Shown one piece after another: positions 51,849-60,562 of a DNA stretch of 64,000 nt. The stretch spans positions 1,957,501 to 2,021,500 of the forward strand of contig BNHL01000001.1 in NCBI GenBank assembly GCA_015472025.1. The letters run 5' to 3'. Under the pieces are notes generated by a model. It searched no databases and was not told the origin of the DNA. It saw only the letters and a list, made by a program, of their open reading frames with translations. This stretch comes from Cytophagales bacterium WSM2-2 (GTDB taxonomy: Bacteria > Bacteroidota > Bacteroidia > Cytophagales > Cyclobacteriaceae). Position 1 is the stretch's first letter; each line of letters starts with the position of its first letter. The position numbers and the translations under genes are program-made.

Positions 51849-52751
51849 ATGTCAAAAAAAATCCTGATCACAGGAGCAAGTGGTGTTGTGGGCACTGACC
51901 TAACGAGGAATTTACTTTCCAAAAACTATGCCGTAGTACACCTGGGGAGGACCAAGAAAACGGGAACCGTACCGTCATTTGTGTGGGATGTCGGTAAAAT
52001 GGAAATCGATGAGCAGGCACTGGATGGGGTTGATACCATCGTACACCTGGCTGGCGCTAATGTGGGTGATGGCCGCTGGACAGCGGCCCGAAAAAAAGAG
52101 ATAATAGACAGTCGCGTTCAGTCGTCTCAACTTTTGTACAACGCACTCAAAAACAAAAAACACTCTGTGAAGGCGGTCATATCGGCATCCGCTGTCGGCT
52201 ACTATGGCTTCGATAGTGACCAGGTGATTGATGAGAAAACAGGTCCAGGTAAAGACTTTCTTGCACAAGTAACAAAACAATGGGAGGAGGCCGTGGACCA
52301 GATTAAGTCGCTTGGTATTCGCGTAGTAAAAGTCCGCATCGGGATTGCCCTGAGCATGACTGGCGGAGCGCTGAAGCAAATGGCACAGCCCGTGAAGCTC
52401 GGCTTCGGTGCATTGCTGGGTTCCGGCAAACAATATGTCTCCTGGCTGCACCTGGATGATCTTTGCGGCATTTTTATGAAAGCCATTGAAGATGAAAAAA
52501 TGAATGGCCCCTACAATGCAGCAGCAGCCTGGGCAACAAACGAAGAGATTACGAAAGCAATCGCGAGGATTTTAAAGAAACCATTATGGCTTCCGAATGT
52601 TCCGCCATTTATGCTTCGGCTGATTATTGGACAGATGGCAGAAATCGTTCTCACCGGAAGCAAGGTTTCGTCCGAAAAAATCAAGCGCGAAGGATTTCAC
52701 TTCAGGTATCAAAATCTGGATGAGGCGTTACAGGATATTCTCATGAAATAG
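51849..52751 (+). CDS. TIGR01777-family SDR (YfcH/SulA-like epimerase)
   Basis: The ATG at 51849 starts the Rossmann fold; the frame to 51798 runs into the divergent gene. The 300-residue protein has KILITGASGVVGTDL, then VHLAGANVGDGRW, a hallmark of the TIGR01777 group, and the C-terminal DUF1731-like region ending ...KIKREGFHFRYQNLDEALQDIL. SAVGYYG supplies the active-site-like Tyr region. The physiological substrate of this widespread family is not known to me. Co-oriented with the LOG gene 36 bases on. Confidence 0.9.
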   Translation: MSKKILITGASGVVGTDLTRNLLSKNYAVVHLGRTKKTGTVPSFVWDVGKMEIDEQALDGVDTIVHLAGANVGDGRWTAARKKEIIDSRVQSSQLLYNALKNKKHSVKAVISASAVGYYGFDSDQVIDEKTGPGKDFLAQVTKQWEEAVDQIKSLGIRVVKVRIGIALSMTGGALKQMAQPVKLGFGALLGSGKQYVSWLHLDDLCGIFMKAIEDEKMNGPYNAAAAWATNEEITKAIARILKKPLWLPNVPPFMLRLIIGQMAEIVLTGSKVSSEKIKREGFHFRYQNLDEALQDILMK

Positions 52752-52787
52752 AATTGTTTTAAATTGCCGGGTTGAAAAATAAAAATT

Positions 52788-53543
52788 ATGGCAAAAGCAG
52801 TAGATAAAAAATCAAAAGACAATCAAATGCAGCAGGCGCTCGAGGAAGAACACCGCATTCGCCAGGCATTTAAAGATAAAAATTGGTCCGAGATCAAGAG
52901 TTCGGACTCGTGGGTGATCTTCAAAGTGATGAGTGAGTTTGTGGAGGGATTTGAGAAGATGGCTAAGATCGGTCCGTGTGTTACTATTTTTGGTTCGGCC
53001 CGGGTTAAGCCCAACAATCCATATTATAAAATTGCCGAAGACATAGCCGAACGACTCGTACAGCAGGGCTACGGTGTAATTACCGGTGGTGGTCCGGGAA
53101 TTATGGAAGCAGGAAATAAGGGTGCGCACAAGGCCGGGGGAAAATCCGTAGGTCTGAATATTTATCTCCCTCACGAACAAAAAGGAAATATTTATATCGA
53201 CCCTGACAAGCTTATCACGTTTGATTACTTCTTTGTTCGCAAAGTAATGTTCGTAAAATACTCTCAGGGATTTATTGTGATGCCGGGAGGATTTGGAACG
53301 ATTGATGAACTCAGCGAAGCCTTAACGTTGATTCAAACCAAAAAAATCGGCCGCTTCCCGATTGTTCTTGTTGGTAAAAAATTCTGGAACGGAATGATAG
53401 AATGGGTAAAGGATGTGTTGGTCTCGGAAAAAATGATCAGCCCTGAAGACCTTGATCTCTTCAGCATTGTTGATACGCCTGAAGAAGCTGTGGCGGTGAT
53501 TGATGAATTTTACGGTAAGTATTTGCTGTCGCCTAACTTCTAA
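52788..53543 (+). CDS. LOG-family protein (TIGR00730)
   Basis: The 251-residue protein has the two LOG signatures: ITGGGPGIMEAGNKGA and MPGGFGTIDELSEALT, with the catalytic Arg-Glu region between. LOG enzymes hydrolyse nucleoside 5'-monophosphates, in plants cytokinin ribotides. In bacteria they are annotated as nucleotide 5'-monophosphate phosphoribohydrolases. The N-terminus has a charged helix (residues 1-30) absent in the shortest members. Cytoplasmic. It lies between the SDR and creatininase genes in one strand group. Confidence 0.92.
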   Translation: MAKAVDKKSKDNQMQQALEEEHRIRQAFKDKNWSEIKSSDSWVIFKVMSEFVEGFEKMAKIGPCVTIFGSARVKPNNPYYKIAEDIAERLVQQGYGVITGGGPGIMEAGNKGAHKAGGKSVGLNIYLPHEQKGNIYIDPDKLITFDYFFVRKVMFVKYSQGFIVMPGGFGTIDELSEALTLIQTKKIGRFPIVLVGKKFWNGMIEWVKDVLVSEKMISPEDLDLFSIVDTPEEAVAVIDEFYGKYLLSPNF

Positions 53544-53557
53544 TCATTACTGTATTC

Positions 53558-54322
53558 ATGAGTCGCCCTTACATTCTTTCCGAAAGCAACTGGAAGGCAG
53601 TAAAAGAAACCAGTTTCGAATTGGCTATTCTTCCCTGGGGCGCATGTGAAGCGCATAACTACCATTTGCCTTATGGCACGGATATTATTGAGGCCGAACG
53701 AATTGCTGCGGAGGCCGCAAGACTGACCTGGGAACAGGGAGAAAAAATTGTGGTGCTGCCCGCTATTCCATTTGGCGTGAATACGGGACAGCATGATGTG
53801 AAACTGGACATGAACATGAATCCCAGCACCCAGCTCATTGTGCTGCGTGATGTTATTGAGACACTTGACCGCCAAGGGATTCATAAGCTCATCATTTTGA
53901 ATAGTCACGGAGGCAACGATTTCAGAACCATGATTCGCGAACTGGGATTGAAATTTCCTAAAATGTTCCTGGCTTCCTGCGATTGGTTCCGCTCGATTGA
54001 TCAAAAGGAGTTTTTTGAAAATAAGGACGACCATGCAGGTGAGATGGAAACGAGTCTCATGATGTACTTGACACCTGACCTTGTTCTTCCGTTGAGTGAA
54101 GCTGGTGACGGTGCCGCAAAAAAGTATAAGTATCAGGCCATTCAACAGGGCTGGGCATGGGCCGAGCGCCAATGGACCAAAGTGACAAAAGATACCGGTG
54201 TAGGTGATCCTCGAAAAGCAACCGCTGAGAAAGGAGAAAGATTTTTCAAGGCAGTGACACAGAAAGTGTCGCAATTTTTTATCGAAGTGGCACGTACGAA
54301 GAACAGAGAATATTATGTTTGA
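53558..54322 (+). CDS. creatininase-family amidohydrolase
   Basis: The 254-residue protein shows the family's metal-binding features: ILPWGACEAHNYHLPYGTDIIEAE near the N-terminus (Glu, His and Asp ligands) and LIILNSHGGNDF near residue 110. DDHAGEMETS supplies the last acid. Family members hydrolyse cyclic or linear amides such as creatinine, or formamides of riboflavin and F420 biosynthesis. The real substrate here is not predictable. It follows the LOG gene by 14 bases and is probably co-transcribed. Confidence 0.9.
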   Translation: MSRPYILSESNWKAVKETSFELAILPWGACEAHNYHLPYGTDIIEAERIAAEAARLTWEQGEKIVVLPAIPFGVNTGQHDVKLDMNMNPSTQLIVLRDVIETLDRQGIHKLIILNSHGGNDFRTMIRELGLKFPKMFLASCDWFRSIDQKEFFENKDDHAGEMETSLMMYLTPDLVLPLSEAGDGAAKKYKYQAIQQGWAWAERQWTKVTKDTGVGDPRKATAEKGERFFKAVTQKVSQFFIEVARTKNREYYV

Positions 54323-54347
54323 CCTGAACTAATAAATAGTAGTTGAC

Positions 54348-54545
54348 TCAGGCTGACGTGGCCCAAGTCACATACAACGAGAGCCGGGCGCATTCAAAAT
54401 TCTCCAGCGATTTTTTATGTAAAACTTCAAATTTTGTGGCGACATGGGCTCGCACCAACGAGCGAAAAATACTTTTGTTCGCAACAATAGTATTCAGGCC
54501 ATAGCGCAGTGCTGGCATATGTTTACGCCAGGGATTAAGGCGCAT
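54348..54545 (-). CDS. possible 65-residue protein on the minus strand
   Basis: A frame from ATG 54545 to TGA 54348-54350 has codon use like coding DNA (PWRKHMPALRYGLNTIVANK, then a basic helix-like stretch). Its ATG is three bases from the divergent ATG at 54549, which leaves no room for a promoter between them. I recognise no family. It may be a remnant or chance. Confidence 0.22.
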   Translation of the reverse strand: MRLNPWRKHMPALRYGLNTIVANKSIFRSLVRAHVATKFEVLHKKSLENFECARLSLYVTWATSA

Positions 54546-54548
54546 TCT

Positions 54549-55763
54549 ATGAGTACAGCAAAGGCTGAAGCAGGTACCGTTAAAGGCAGAATTGAGTCGA
54601 TTGATTTGCTTCGCGGCATTGTTATGGTCATCATGGCCATCGATCACATCAGGGATTTTTTTCACCTGGATTCCTGGCTTGTTAGCCCCACTAATATTCA
54701 ACTCACGACACCGGGCATATTTTACACACGTTGGATTACACACCTTTGTGCTCCGACATTTATCTTCCTTGCAGGTACCTCTGCCTATTTTGTAGCCCGC
54801 CGAAAAACAGTCAAAGAAACTTCTTTCTTCTTACTTACGAGGGGACTCTGGCTCGTAGCACTTCAAGCCACCTTAGTGAGGTTTGCATGGACGTTTGATC
54901 CGTTGTTTCACTACAACTCCAGCTCCATCATTTCAACTATCGGAATCAGCATGGTTGTGCTCTCACTTCTGATCAGGTTTAAAATGAATGTAATCCTTGT
55001 CTTTGGTCTAATCACGGTATTTGGTCACAATGCTTTGGATGGAATAGCTTTTGAACGAGGAACAATTGCCGATGTACTATGGACATTTCTGCACGGTCCT
55101 GTCACCCGGTATCAACTTAGCAACGGGTACTCTTTCAATTTTTTATTTTCGCTCATCCCTTGGGTTGGCGTGATGGCGCTGGGATATTGTTTCGGTCAAA
55201 TTTTCAGCAGCGATCTTTCAATTGAAAAAAGAAGAAAAATACTTGTGTTGTTAGGTACAACGTGTTTACTCACCTTCACAGTTCTGAGGTTCACCAACTG
55301 GTATGGCGACCCTTCTGATTGGAAAGTACAACCTGAACTGGTCAGAAGCATTATGTCGTTTTTTAATGTTACAAAATATCCACCCTCACTTTCGTTTCTG
55401 ATGGTCACACTTGGGGTTTCATTGTTGCTGTTAGCCGCACTTGAGGGTAAAAGCCTGAAACGCTGGTCACCCGTCACGCTCTTCGGAAAAGTGGCGATCT
55501 TCTACTATGTAATGCACCTGTTCGTAATTCACTTTTTTGCGCTTGTAGTAGTAGTGTGGAGTGGCTATTCATGGAAGACTATGATCATGACTGGCTCGCC
55601 AACCGGTGGATCGCCAGATCTGATTAAGCAGAATTTTGGATTCGGCCTTGGCGGAGTCTACCTGATTTGGGTGATCGTTATTCTGACACTCTACCCGCTC
55701 TGTGTATGGTGGAATAAGGTTAAAATCAGGAATAAAGAAAAGTGGTGGGTGAGCTACGTGTGA
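54549..55763 (+). CDS. heparan-alpha-glucosaminide N-acetyltransferase-like membrane protein (DUF1624)
   Basis: The ATG at 54549 gives 404 residues; the in-frame start at 54444 is not supported. The protein has about 10 helices and begins with the family hallmark RIESIDLLRGIVMVIMAIDHIRDFF, whose His is the proposed active residue, followed by FYTRWITHLCAPTFIFLAG. HGSNAT-like proteins move acetyl groups across membranes to amino sugars. In bacteria the acceptor is unknown. No gene is directly co-transcribed. Confidence 0.87.
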   Translation: MSTAKAEAGTVKGRIESIDLLRGIVMVIMAIDHIRDFFHLDSWLVSPTNIQLTTPGIFYTRWITHLCAPTFIFLAGTSAYFVARRKTVKETSFFLLTRGLWLVALQATLVRFAWTFDPLFHYNSSSIISTIGISMVVLSLLIRFKMNVILVFGLITVFGHNALDGIAFERGTIADVLWTFLHGPVTRYQLSNGYSFNFLFSLIPWVGVMALGYCFGQIFSSDLSIEKRRKILVLLGTTCLLTFTVLRFTNWYGDPSDWKVQPELVRSIMSFFNVTKYPPSLSFLMVTLGVSLLLLAALEGKSLKRWSPVTLFGKVAIFYYVMHLFVIHFFALVVVVWSGYSWKTMIMTGSPTGGSPDLIKQNFGFGLGGVYLIWVIVILTLYPLCVWWNKVKIRNKEKWWVSYV

Positions 55764-55794
55764 TTTGTAAAAGAACCTGAACTCGCATTTCATG

Positions 55795-56274
55795 TCATTT
55801 ATCCTTCGTATTCGCGCCAGATACCTGGGCCAAGAATTTCACATTGGTAAATTTCGTACCGATCGATTGATGCATGCCGGTCAATTCTCCAAAGACTAAT
55901 TCAAACCACTGATTACTATGGAGAAGAAGAAGTATAAAATAATCATCACTCAATGGATACAATTCGATGAAACCGACAAGGCTGTAACTTGGTTCTTCTT
56001 CTTCTTCCCAATCCATGATAACATCGCGCACACCTTTGATTGCACTCCATACCTGTTTTACACAGAATGGAAGTATTGATCTTTTTCTGCCGATTTGGTG
56101 GTCATCACGACCACACTCAGGCGAATTACCTGTACCTTTACAGCTGTAAACAGTTAAACGTAAGAAGTGGCGCGCACAAAAAATAGAGAACATTACACCT
56201 AAAAGAAAACAGAGGATTACGCAGCTTTCCTCGGCCAATTCTCCAAAGACTAATTCAAACCACTGATTAATCAA
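55795..56274 (-). CDS. hypothetical protein containing a duplicated 34-bp segment
   Basis: This minus-strand frame starts at TTG 56274 or ATG 56193 and ends at TGA 55795. It has one hydrophobic stretch (CVILCFLLGVMFSIFCARHF), a middle part with CGRDDHQIGRKRSILPFCVKQ, an acidic DWEEEEE run and SLVGFIELYPLSDD. Both copies of the 34-bp repeat are in frame and read NQWFELVFGEL twice. Coding-like content favours a real gene, but the start is unclear and no family is recognised. If it is not a gene, 55764-56356 holds only the repeats. Confidence 0.45.
   Translation of the reverse strand: MINQWFELVFGELAEESCVILCFLLGVMFSIFCARHFLRLTVYSCKGTGNSPECGRDDHQIGRKRSILPFCVKQVWSAIKGVRDVIMDWEEEEEPSYSLVGFIELYPLSDDYFILLLLHSNQWFELVFGELTGMHQSIGTKFTNVKFLAQVSGANTKDK
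55882..55915. repeat. 34-bp direct repeat, copy A
   Basis: A 34-base sequence starting CAATTCTCCAAAGACTAATT and ending CACTGATTA is identical to 56236-56269. The spacing of 354 bases is a multiple of three. Confidence 0.85.
56236..56269. repeat. 34-bp direct repeat, copy B
   Basis: Second identical copy of the 34-base segment. It lies at the 5' end of the minus-strand frame, with similarity breaking off within a few bases on each side. Confidence 0.85.
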
Positions 56275-56356
56275 CTATTGTACACCTGCAGCTCATTGAG
56301 TGCATACTTAAAGTTAATTTCTGCTTTCTTTTGTCGCGAATCTTCTCCTCTTGTAT

Positions 56357-56791
56357 ATGAAAACAATTCTTACCCTTGCCCTGATCTTTTCACTTATTGG
56401 AACGTTGTCATCCCAGGGACCTAAGCCATGCAACCCGGATGGTTTTGCCTCAGAATGTATTCCCAAGCTTAGCACCGGATTTAACTTTTTAAAGAGTTAC
56501 AAAATTGATGGTGAGGGCGGTGCTAAAGACAAAATAGAATTCAGTTATGTTTTTACCAAGGGCACTCAATATATGATTAATCTTTGCACTGGTGAGACGC
56601 CTCCTGACGGCATTGTGCTTACGATGTTTGATTCCTCACGCAATAGGGTCATAACGAATAAAGTCAATGGCCAGGTTTTGACCGCCATTTCATACGCTTG
56701 CAATGCCACCGGCATTTACTACCTCCAATATACCTTCGATGGCTCTGCCAATAAATGTGGAGGAAGCGTGGTCGGGTTTAAGCGCCAGTGA
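56357..56791 (+). CDS. small secreted protein, paralogue 1
   Basis: The ATG at 56357 gives 144 residues with a signal peptide (MKTILTLALIFSLIGTLSSQ). The mature part pairs closely with the protein at 57872: shared blocks are KDKIEFSYVFTKGTQYMINLC, DGIVLTMFDS, SYACNATGIYYLQYTFDGS and a last KCGGSVVGFK. Conserved Cys residues suggest disulfide bonds in the periplasm or outside the cell. The beta-rich pattern with paired aromatic residues might be a pre-peptidase C-terminal-like sandwich. Function unknown. Confidence 0.82.
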   Translation: MKTILTLALIFSLIGTLSSQGPKPCNPDGFASECIPKLSTGFNFLKSYKIDGEGGAKDKIEFSYVFTKGTQYMINLCTGETPPDGIVLTMFDSSRNRVITNKVNGQVLTAISYACNATGIYYLQYTFDGSANKCGGSVVGFKRQ

Positions 56792-56815
56792 TCAGCTTCT
56801 GAAATTAGAACAGGC

Positions 56816-57682
56816 TCATCTTTTCTCTGGCATGCGGTAAAATGTAGTGCTTTTCCCGTCTTGTTCCGGTACGATAGTTAGGGTGTAAGTTGAAACGCCA
56901 AATTCATTCACCTCCGTCAGTTGCGTGCCCACACAAGGCTCATTGTCAAATGACAAAATGATTTTGTCTTTTTCAAGTCGCCATGTTCCGTCTGCATGAC
57001 AATTGGGTTCACGATCAAAACTGAATTTACCATCGCGTTTCAGATTCAGGAAGTCGCCGGGAGTTTTCCAGGAACCAATGATATCGTTGACAGTGGGTAT
57101 TACTTTAATTTCGTCACGGTAAAGCAAAATGGTATCATCGCTCGTGCCGAAAAACCAATCAATCGGTTCCTGGATGCGGGTCAGTTTCATCTTTATTGAA
57201 GTGAGACTCGCAATTTTATATTTATTGATTGAATCGGGCTTGTAATAAACAAATAGTGTATCGTCTTTCACCAGCCAACTAGCGGGGAATTTGATTCTGG
57301 CAGGTCGCCCCTCTCTATCGACTGTCATACACTGATTGTACCTGATAGGTGAGCCTTCAGGTCGGGCCGCGCAAGAAGTATAGTAAATGAAATAATAGCG
57401 GGGAAAGTCAAAATCATCCACGCAGATCCAGTCTGATGTAATCTCTCCGTTTTGATCCGTGTTCTTGATGTTTTCCAAGCTAGCCGAAAGGTCTATTTCC
57501 TTAGGTTCTGGCAGAACTGATTCCACCGGTTCAGTTGGAGCGGTGGCATTGGCAACCGTATCACTTTCGTGAACGACTTCCGTGACCTGTTCTTTGTCTG
57601 CAGTTTTTTGATTACAGGCTATAAGAAACAAGCCCATGAGATAGAAAATCAGCATGTAATTTTTGAAGAAAGAATTTGGCAT
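56816..57682 (-). CDS. lipoprotein of unknown function
   Basis: The ATG at 57682 gives 288 residues with a lipoprotein signal ending YLMGLFLIAC; an inner ATG at 57655 would also work. The N-terminal mature part is Thr/Val/Glu-rich linker. Residues ~75-190 (DWICVDDFDFPRYYFIYYTSCAA) and a C-terminal ~75-residue domain (IIGSWKTPGDFLNLKRDGKFSF... GTWRLEKDKIILSFD) follow. The last part looks like a lipocalin-type domain found in many Bacteroidota lipoproteins. It lies between the two paralogous secreted proteins on the other strand. Confidence 0.78.
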   Translation of the reverse strand: MPNSFFKNYMLIFYLMGLFLIACNQKTADKEQVTEVVHESDTVANATAPTEPVESVLPEPKEIDLSASLENIKNTDQNGEITSDWICVDDFDFPRYYFIYYTSCAARPEGSPIRYNQCMTVDREGRPARIKFPASWLVKDDTLFVYYKPDSINKYKIASLTSIKMKLTRIQEPIDWFFGTSDDTILLYRDEIKVIPTVNDIIGSWKTPGDFLNLKRDGKFSFDREPNCHADGTWRLEKDKIILSFDNEPCVGTQLTEVNEFGVSTYTLTIVPEQDGKSTTFYRMPEKR

Positions 57683-57871
57683 ACTGACATCAGCTTTAAG
57701 TTTAACAAGGATACGTACAGCGCTAGTCGCGCATTTGCCAGACAACCTAAAGTCCCAACCAGTAAGTCAATCAATTACTATACTCAAAAATAAGTACCTA
57801 GGGCTAACTAATATCATTCCATCCTCAAATTTCTTTTTCCTTTACTTCAAAATTTTGAAAACTCAAGAATC

Positions 57872-58303
57872 ATGAAATCAATACTTATTCTCGCTCTGTG
57901 CTATAGTCTGACGCAATCTGCGATGGCTCAATGTTCCATGTCATTCGATCCTGACCAACAAGTGGCTGAGTATAATTCCAAGCTTGCTGCTGGATATAAA
58001 TTCATGAAGAGCAACAGTGAGCATGTAGGAAACAGTACAAAGGACAAAGTGGAATACAGTTATGCTTTCACGAAGGATACACAATATATAATCAACCTTT
58101 GCGCCAGCGAGCCGGTCCATGACGGGATAGTTGTTACAATGCTTGACTCCAAGCGCAATGAGATAATATCGAGTAAAATCGAGAGGCAATTTTCGGGAAC
58201 CATTTCGTACATCTGTAAAACGACAGGCATTTACTATATCCAATATGACTTTAATGGATCAAGCCGCAAATGTGCTGGAGACTTCGTAGCGTTTAAGCAA
58301 TAA
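57872..58303 (+). CDS. small secreted protein, paralogue 2
   Basis: The 143-residue protein has a signal peptide (MKSILILALCYSLTQSAMA) and follows paralogue 1 (56357) over its whole length: KDKVEYSYAFTKDTQYIINLC, DGIVVTMLDSKRNEII, SYICKTTGIYYIQYDFNGS, CAGDFVAFK. Three Cys positions are shared. The N-terminal part differs most. A duplication with an inverted lipoprotein gene between the two copies explains the layout. Its stop is 3 bases from the convergent barrel gene. Confidence 0.82.
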   Translation: MKSILILALCYSLTQSAMAQCSMSFDPDQQVAEYNSKLAAGYKFMKSNSEHVGNSTKDKVEYSYAFTKDTQYIINLCASEPVHDGIVVTMLDSKRNEIISSKIERQFSGTISYICKTTGIYYIQYDFNGSSRKCAGDFVAFKQ

Positions 58304-58306
58304 TAT

Positions 58307-59089
58307 TCAAAGTCTGAACATGACACCTACGCCCAGACCTATACTGTCAAATGGATAAGTACTTTGCAAGGCTTGTGTCGGCTGATTTGGATTCGGTGCA
58401 ACGTTGGTAGGAATAGATGTAGAATAGATGGTTTGTTTTTGCGCGGTTGTTAATGAAGAAAGCTGGTTTATGGAATTTGTCGTATAAGTTGTCAGTTCTG
58501 AATTAGAGGGAGCGTACCTCATGCTTACCATGGTCATTTGAATATAGAAGCTTGATCTCCCTCTTTCAAGAATCAATCCTAAGGCAGCCTTTCCACCGAA
58601 CGCGAACGAACCTCTATACTCGCGCTCTTGCACACCTGTTGTAACTCCTCCGGTAGAAACCGAAGTGATATTGGCATAGAACTTTCCCACCCCGAATACC
58701 GGCCCAACGGATACGTAAGGCCTTAATTTTCCTCCCTCACTCGCGATCCTGACCATCGGGGCGACTTCAAAAAAACGGGAATAGTAGGATGCTGACGAAC
58801 TTGTGACCGTGCTCAGGCCGATCTTATTTTGCTTGCCCGATAAATAACTGAAATCCAATTGAAGCGCCAGGTTTCTCCGGAGGGAATGAATGACACCGCC
58901 TTCTGCGGTCAGGCCACTACCCAGAGAAAATGAGTGCAGTGTGGCGGTATTATTTATAACGGTTTGAATGGGGTAAGATGTGAGCAATGGGATACCATAT
59001 CCAATTTGAAATTTGATCATGGTTTTCTGACTAAAAACGTCAGGATAAATCAGGAGCGCCACCAATAGACAGATGAACCAATTTTTCAT
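58307..59089 (-). CDS. outer-membrane beta-barrel family protein
   Basis: The ATG at 59089 begins a signal peptide (MKNWFICLLVALLIYPDVFS); longer frames lack one. The 260-residue protein has alternating hydrophobic strands with aromatic girdles (KFQIGYGIPLL, LALQLDFSYLSG, FFEVAPMVRIA, LRPYVSVGPVFGV) and ends with the typical C-terminal strand LGVGVMFRL. It resembles the outer-membrane protein beta-barrel domain common in Bacteroidota. No ligand is predicted. Confidence 0.85.
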   Translation of the reverse strand: MKNWFICLLVALLIYPDVFSQKTMIKFQIGYGIPLLTSYPIQTVINNTATLHSFSLGSGLTAEGGVIHSLRRNLALQLDFSYLSGKQNKIGLSTVTSSSASYYSRFFEVAPMVRIASEGGKLRPYVSVGPVFGVGKFYANITSVSTGGVTTGVQEREYRGSFAFGGKAALGLILERGRSSFYIQMTMVSMRYAPSNSELTTYTTNSINQLSSLTTAQKQTIYSTSIPTNVAPNPNQPTQALQSTYPFDSIGLGVGVMFRL

Positions 59090-59163
59090 GGAAAGAAATT
59101 TTTGACCGTGAAATGTCGGCATAAACAGTGTTCCTTTTCGAATATTAAGAAGAGAAAAACGCA

Positions 59164-59198
59164 TTTGGTCATTAATAGCATAAATCATACTATTTTTG
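59164..59198 (+). promoter_or_regulatory. promoter of the PNP operon
   Basis: TTTG (59164-59167), a 23-base spacer, then TATTTTTG (59191-59198), a perfect -7 match, lies 17 bases before the PNP ATG. It probably drives the close-set genes that follow. Confidence 0.55.
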
Positions 59199-59214
59199 AC
59201 GTGACTAAATACAT

Positions 59215-60030
59215 ATGCTTAATCAAATCAACGAAGCAGTTCGCTTCATTCAGAGTCATGGCATCACGCAACCAGAGGTAGGAATTATACTCGGCACAGG
59301 CCTTGGCACACGGTTCGTAAAAGAGATGAAGAATACCGTGGTAATCAACTACAATTCCATTCCGCACTTTCCAATCTCTACAGTAGAATCACATAAAGGG
59401 AAACTCATCTATGGTGAGATCAAAGGCAAGCGTGTGTTGGCCATGCAAGGCCGCTTCCATTTTTACGAAGGATATGACATGCAGCAGATAACGTTGCCTG
59501 TTCGGGTTATGAAATTTTTAGGTATCGACTACCTGCTGATTTCCAACGCTGCCGGTTGCATGAACCTGAAGTGGAAAAAAGGAGAGCTCATGCTGATCGA
59601 TGATCATATCAATCTGCAACATGACAATCCGTTGCGTGGGGAGAACTTTGAAGTACTGGGCCCGCGTTTTCCTGACATGAGTCGCCCGTATTCTCCTAAA
59701 CTGAATGCCTTGCTGGTGGCGATAGCAAAAAAGAAAAAAATAAAACTTCATTCCGGTGTTTATGCTGCCGTGCAGGGACCCAATCTCGAAACGCGTGCAG
59801 AGTATCGTTTTTTACAGCGGATTGGAGCGGATGCAGTGGGAATGAGTACGGTGCCTGAAGTCTTGGTTGCAAATCACATGAACCTGGCTTGCTGCGCTAT
59901 TTCTGTACTCACTGACGAATGCGATCCCGATAATCTCAAGCCCGTAAATATTTCACAGATTATCAAAACGGCAGAAGCATCAGAATCCAAACTGACCGAT
60001 CTTTATATTGAATTGATAAGCAAACTTTAA
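59215..60030 (+). CDS. purine-nucleoside phosphorylase, type I (PNP)
   Basis: The 271-residue trimeric-type PNP phosphorolyses purine nucleosides to base and ribose-1-phosphate in purine salvage. Motifs: phosphate loop IILGTGLGTRF, VESHKGKL, GRFHFYEGY, NAAGCMN, VQGPNLETRAEYR (base contact Glu) and GADAVGMSTVPE. At the position that usually carries the 6-oxopurine-selecting Asn (motif VTN), this protein has LTDEC, an Asp. It begins a compact group with dinB-like, dacB and GH3 genes. Confidence 0.93.
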   Translation: MLNQINEAVRFIQSHGITQPEVGIILGTGLGTRFVKEMKNTVVINYNSIPHFPISTVESHKGKLIYGEIKGKRVLAMQGRFHFYEGYDMQQITLPVRVMKFLGIDYLLISNAAGCMNLKWKKGELMLIDDHINLQHDNPLRGENFEVLGPRFPDMSRPYSPKLNALLVAIAKKKKIKLHSGVYAAVQGPNLETRAEYRFLQRIGADAVGMSTVPEVLVANHMNLACCAISVLTDECDPDNLKPVNISQIIKTAEASESKLTDLYIELISKL

Positions 60031-60043
60031 GACTAACAACACT

Positions 60044-60562
60044 ATGCTGCTCAATCTTGACACTGTTCCACACTTCTACAAAAACTATGTAAAACAAATT
60101 GAAGAGCCGGATATTCTTCAGGCCCTTCGTATTTCAGGACACCGGATGCAAGAACTGGTGCACTCCATCCCGGAAAAGAAAGCGGACTTTGCGTATGCGC
60201 CCGGTAAGTGGACAGTGCGGGAGTTACTCTGTCATATGATCGATGCGGAGCGGATTTTCGGATATCGGGCCTTACGTTTTGCAAGAAACGACAAAACTCC
60301 TTTGCCGGGTTTTGAAGAAAATGACTATGCTCCTCAAGCCAATGCCTCCGGTCGTCCATTGAAAAAAATTGCTTCGGACATGGTGCATTTGCGTTCGTCC
60401 ACCATCGATTTGTTTGAGAGCTTCACACCGGAGATGCTCACGCGCAAGGGCCTCTCAAATAACAATGAACTCTCGGTAATGGCGCTTGGTTTTATTATTC
60501 CTGGCCATGAAACACATCATCGTAAAATCTTAGTTGAGCGTTATCTCTCGGATAAAGCATGA
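60044..60562 (+). CDS. DinB-family protein
   Basis: The 172-residue four-helix-bundle protein has the DinB/YfiT pattern with three metal-binding histidines: WTVRELLCHMIDAERIF in helix 2 and IPGHETHHRKILVER in the last helix. Family members are bacillithiol or other thiol S-transferases, or damage-inducible proteins of unknown role. It lies 13 bases after PNP and overlaps the dacB-like gene by four bases, so it is co-expressed with both. Confidence 0.88.
   Translation: MLLNLDTVPHFYKNYVKQIEEPDILQALRISGHRMQELVHSIPEKKADFAYAPGKWTVRELLCHMIDAERIFGYRALRFARNDKTPLPGFEENDYAPQANASGRPLKKIASDMVHLRSSTIDLFESFTPEMLTRKGLSNNNELSVMALGFIIPGHETHHRKILVERYLSDKA

Noticed and set aside
53540-54274. 244-residue minus-strand ORF opposite the creatininase-family gene
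   Set aside because: It is a shadow frame: the plus strand encodes a clear creatininase family protein with metal-binding motifs over the same bases, and the minus product has no recognisable domain.
55882-56269. CRISPR-like array formed by the 34-bp repeats
   Set aside because: There are only two copies, with a 320-base spacing and a reading frame running through them. No cas genes are present.
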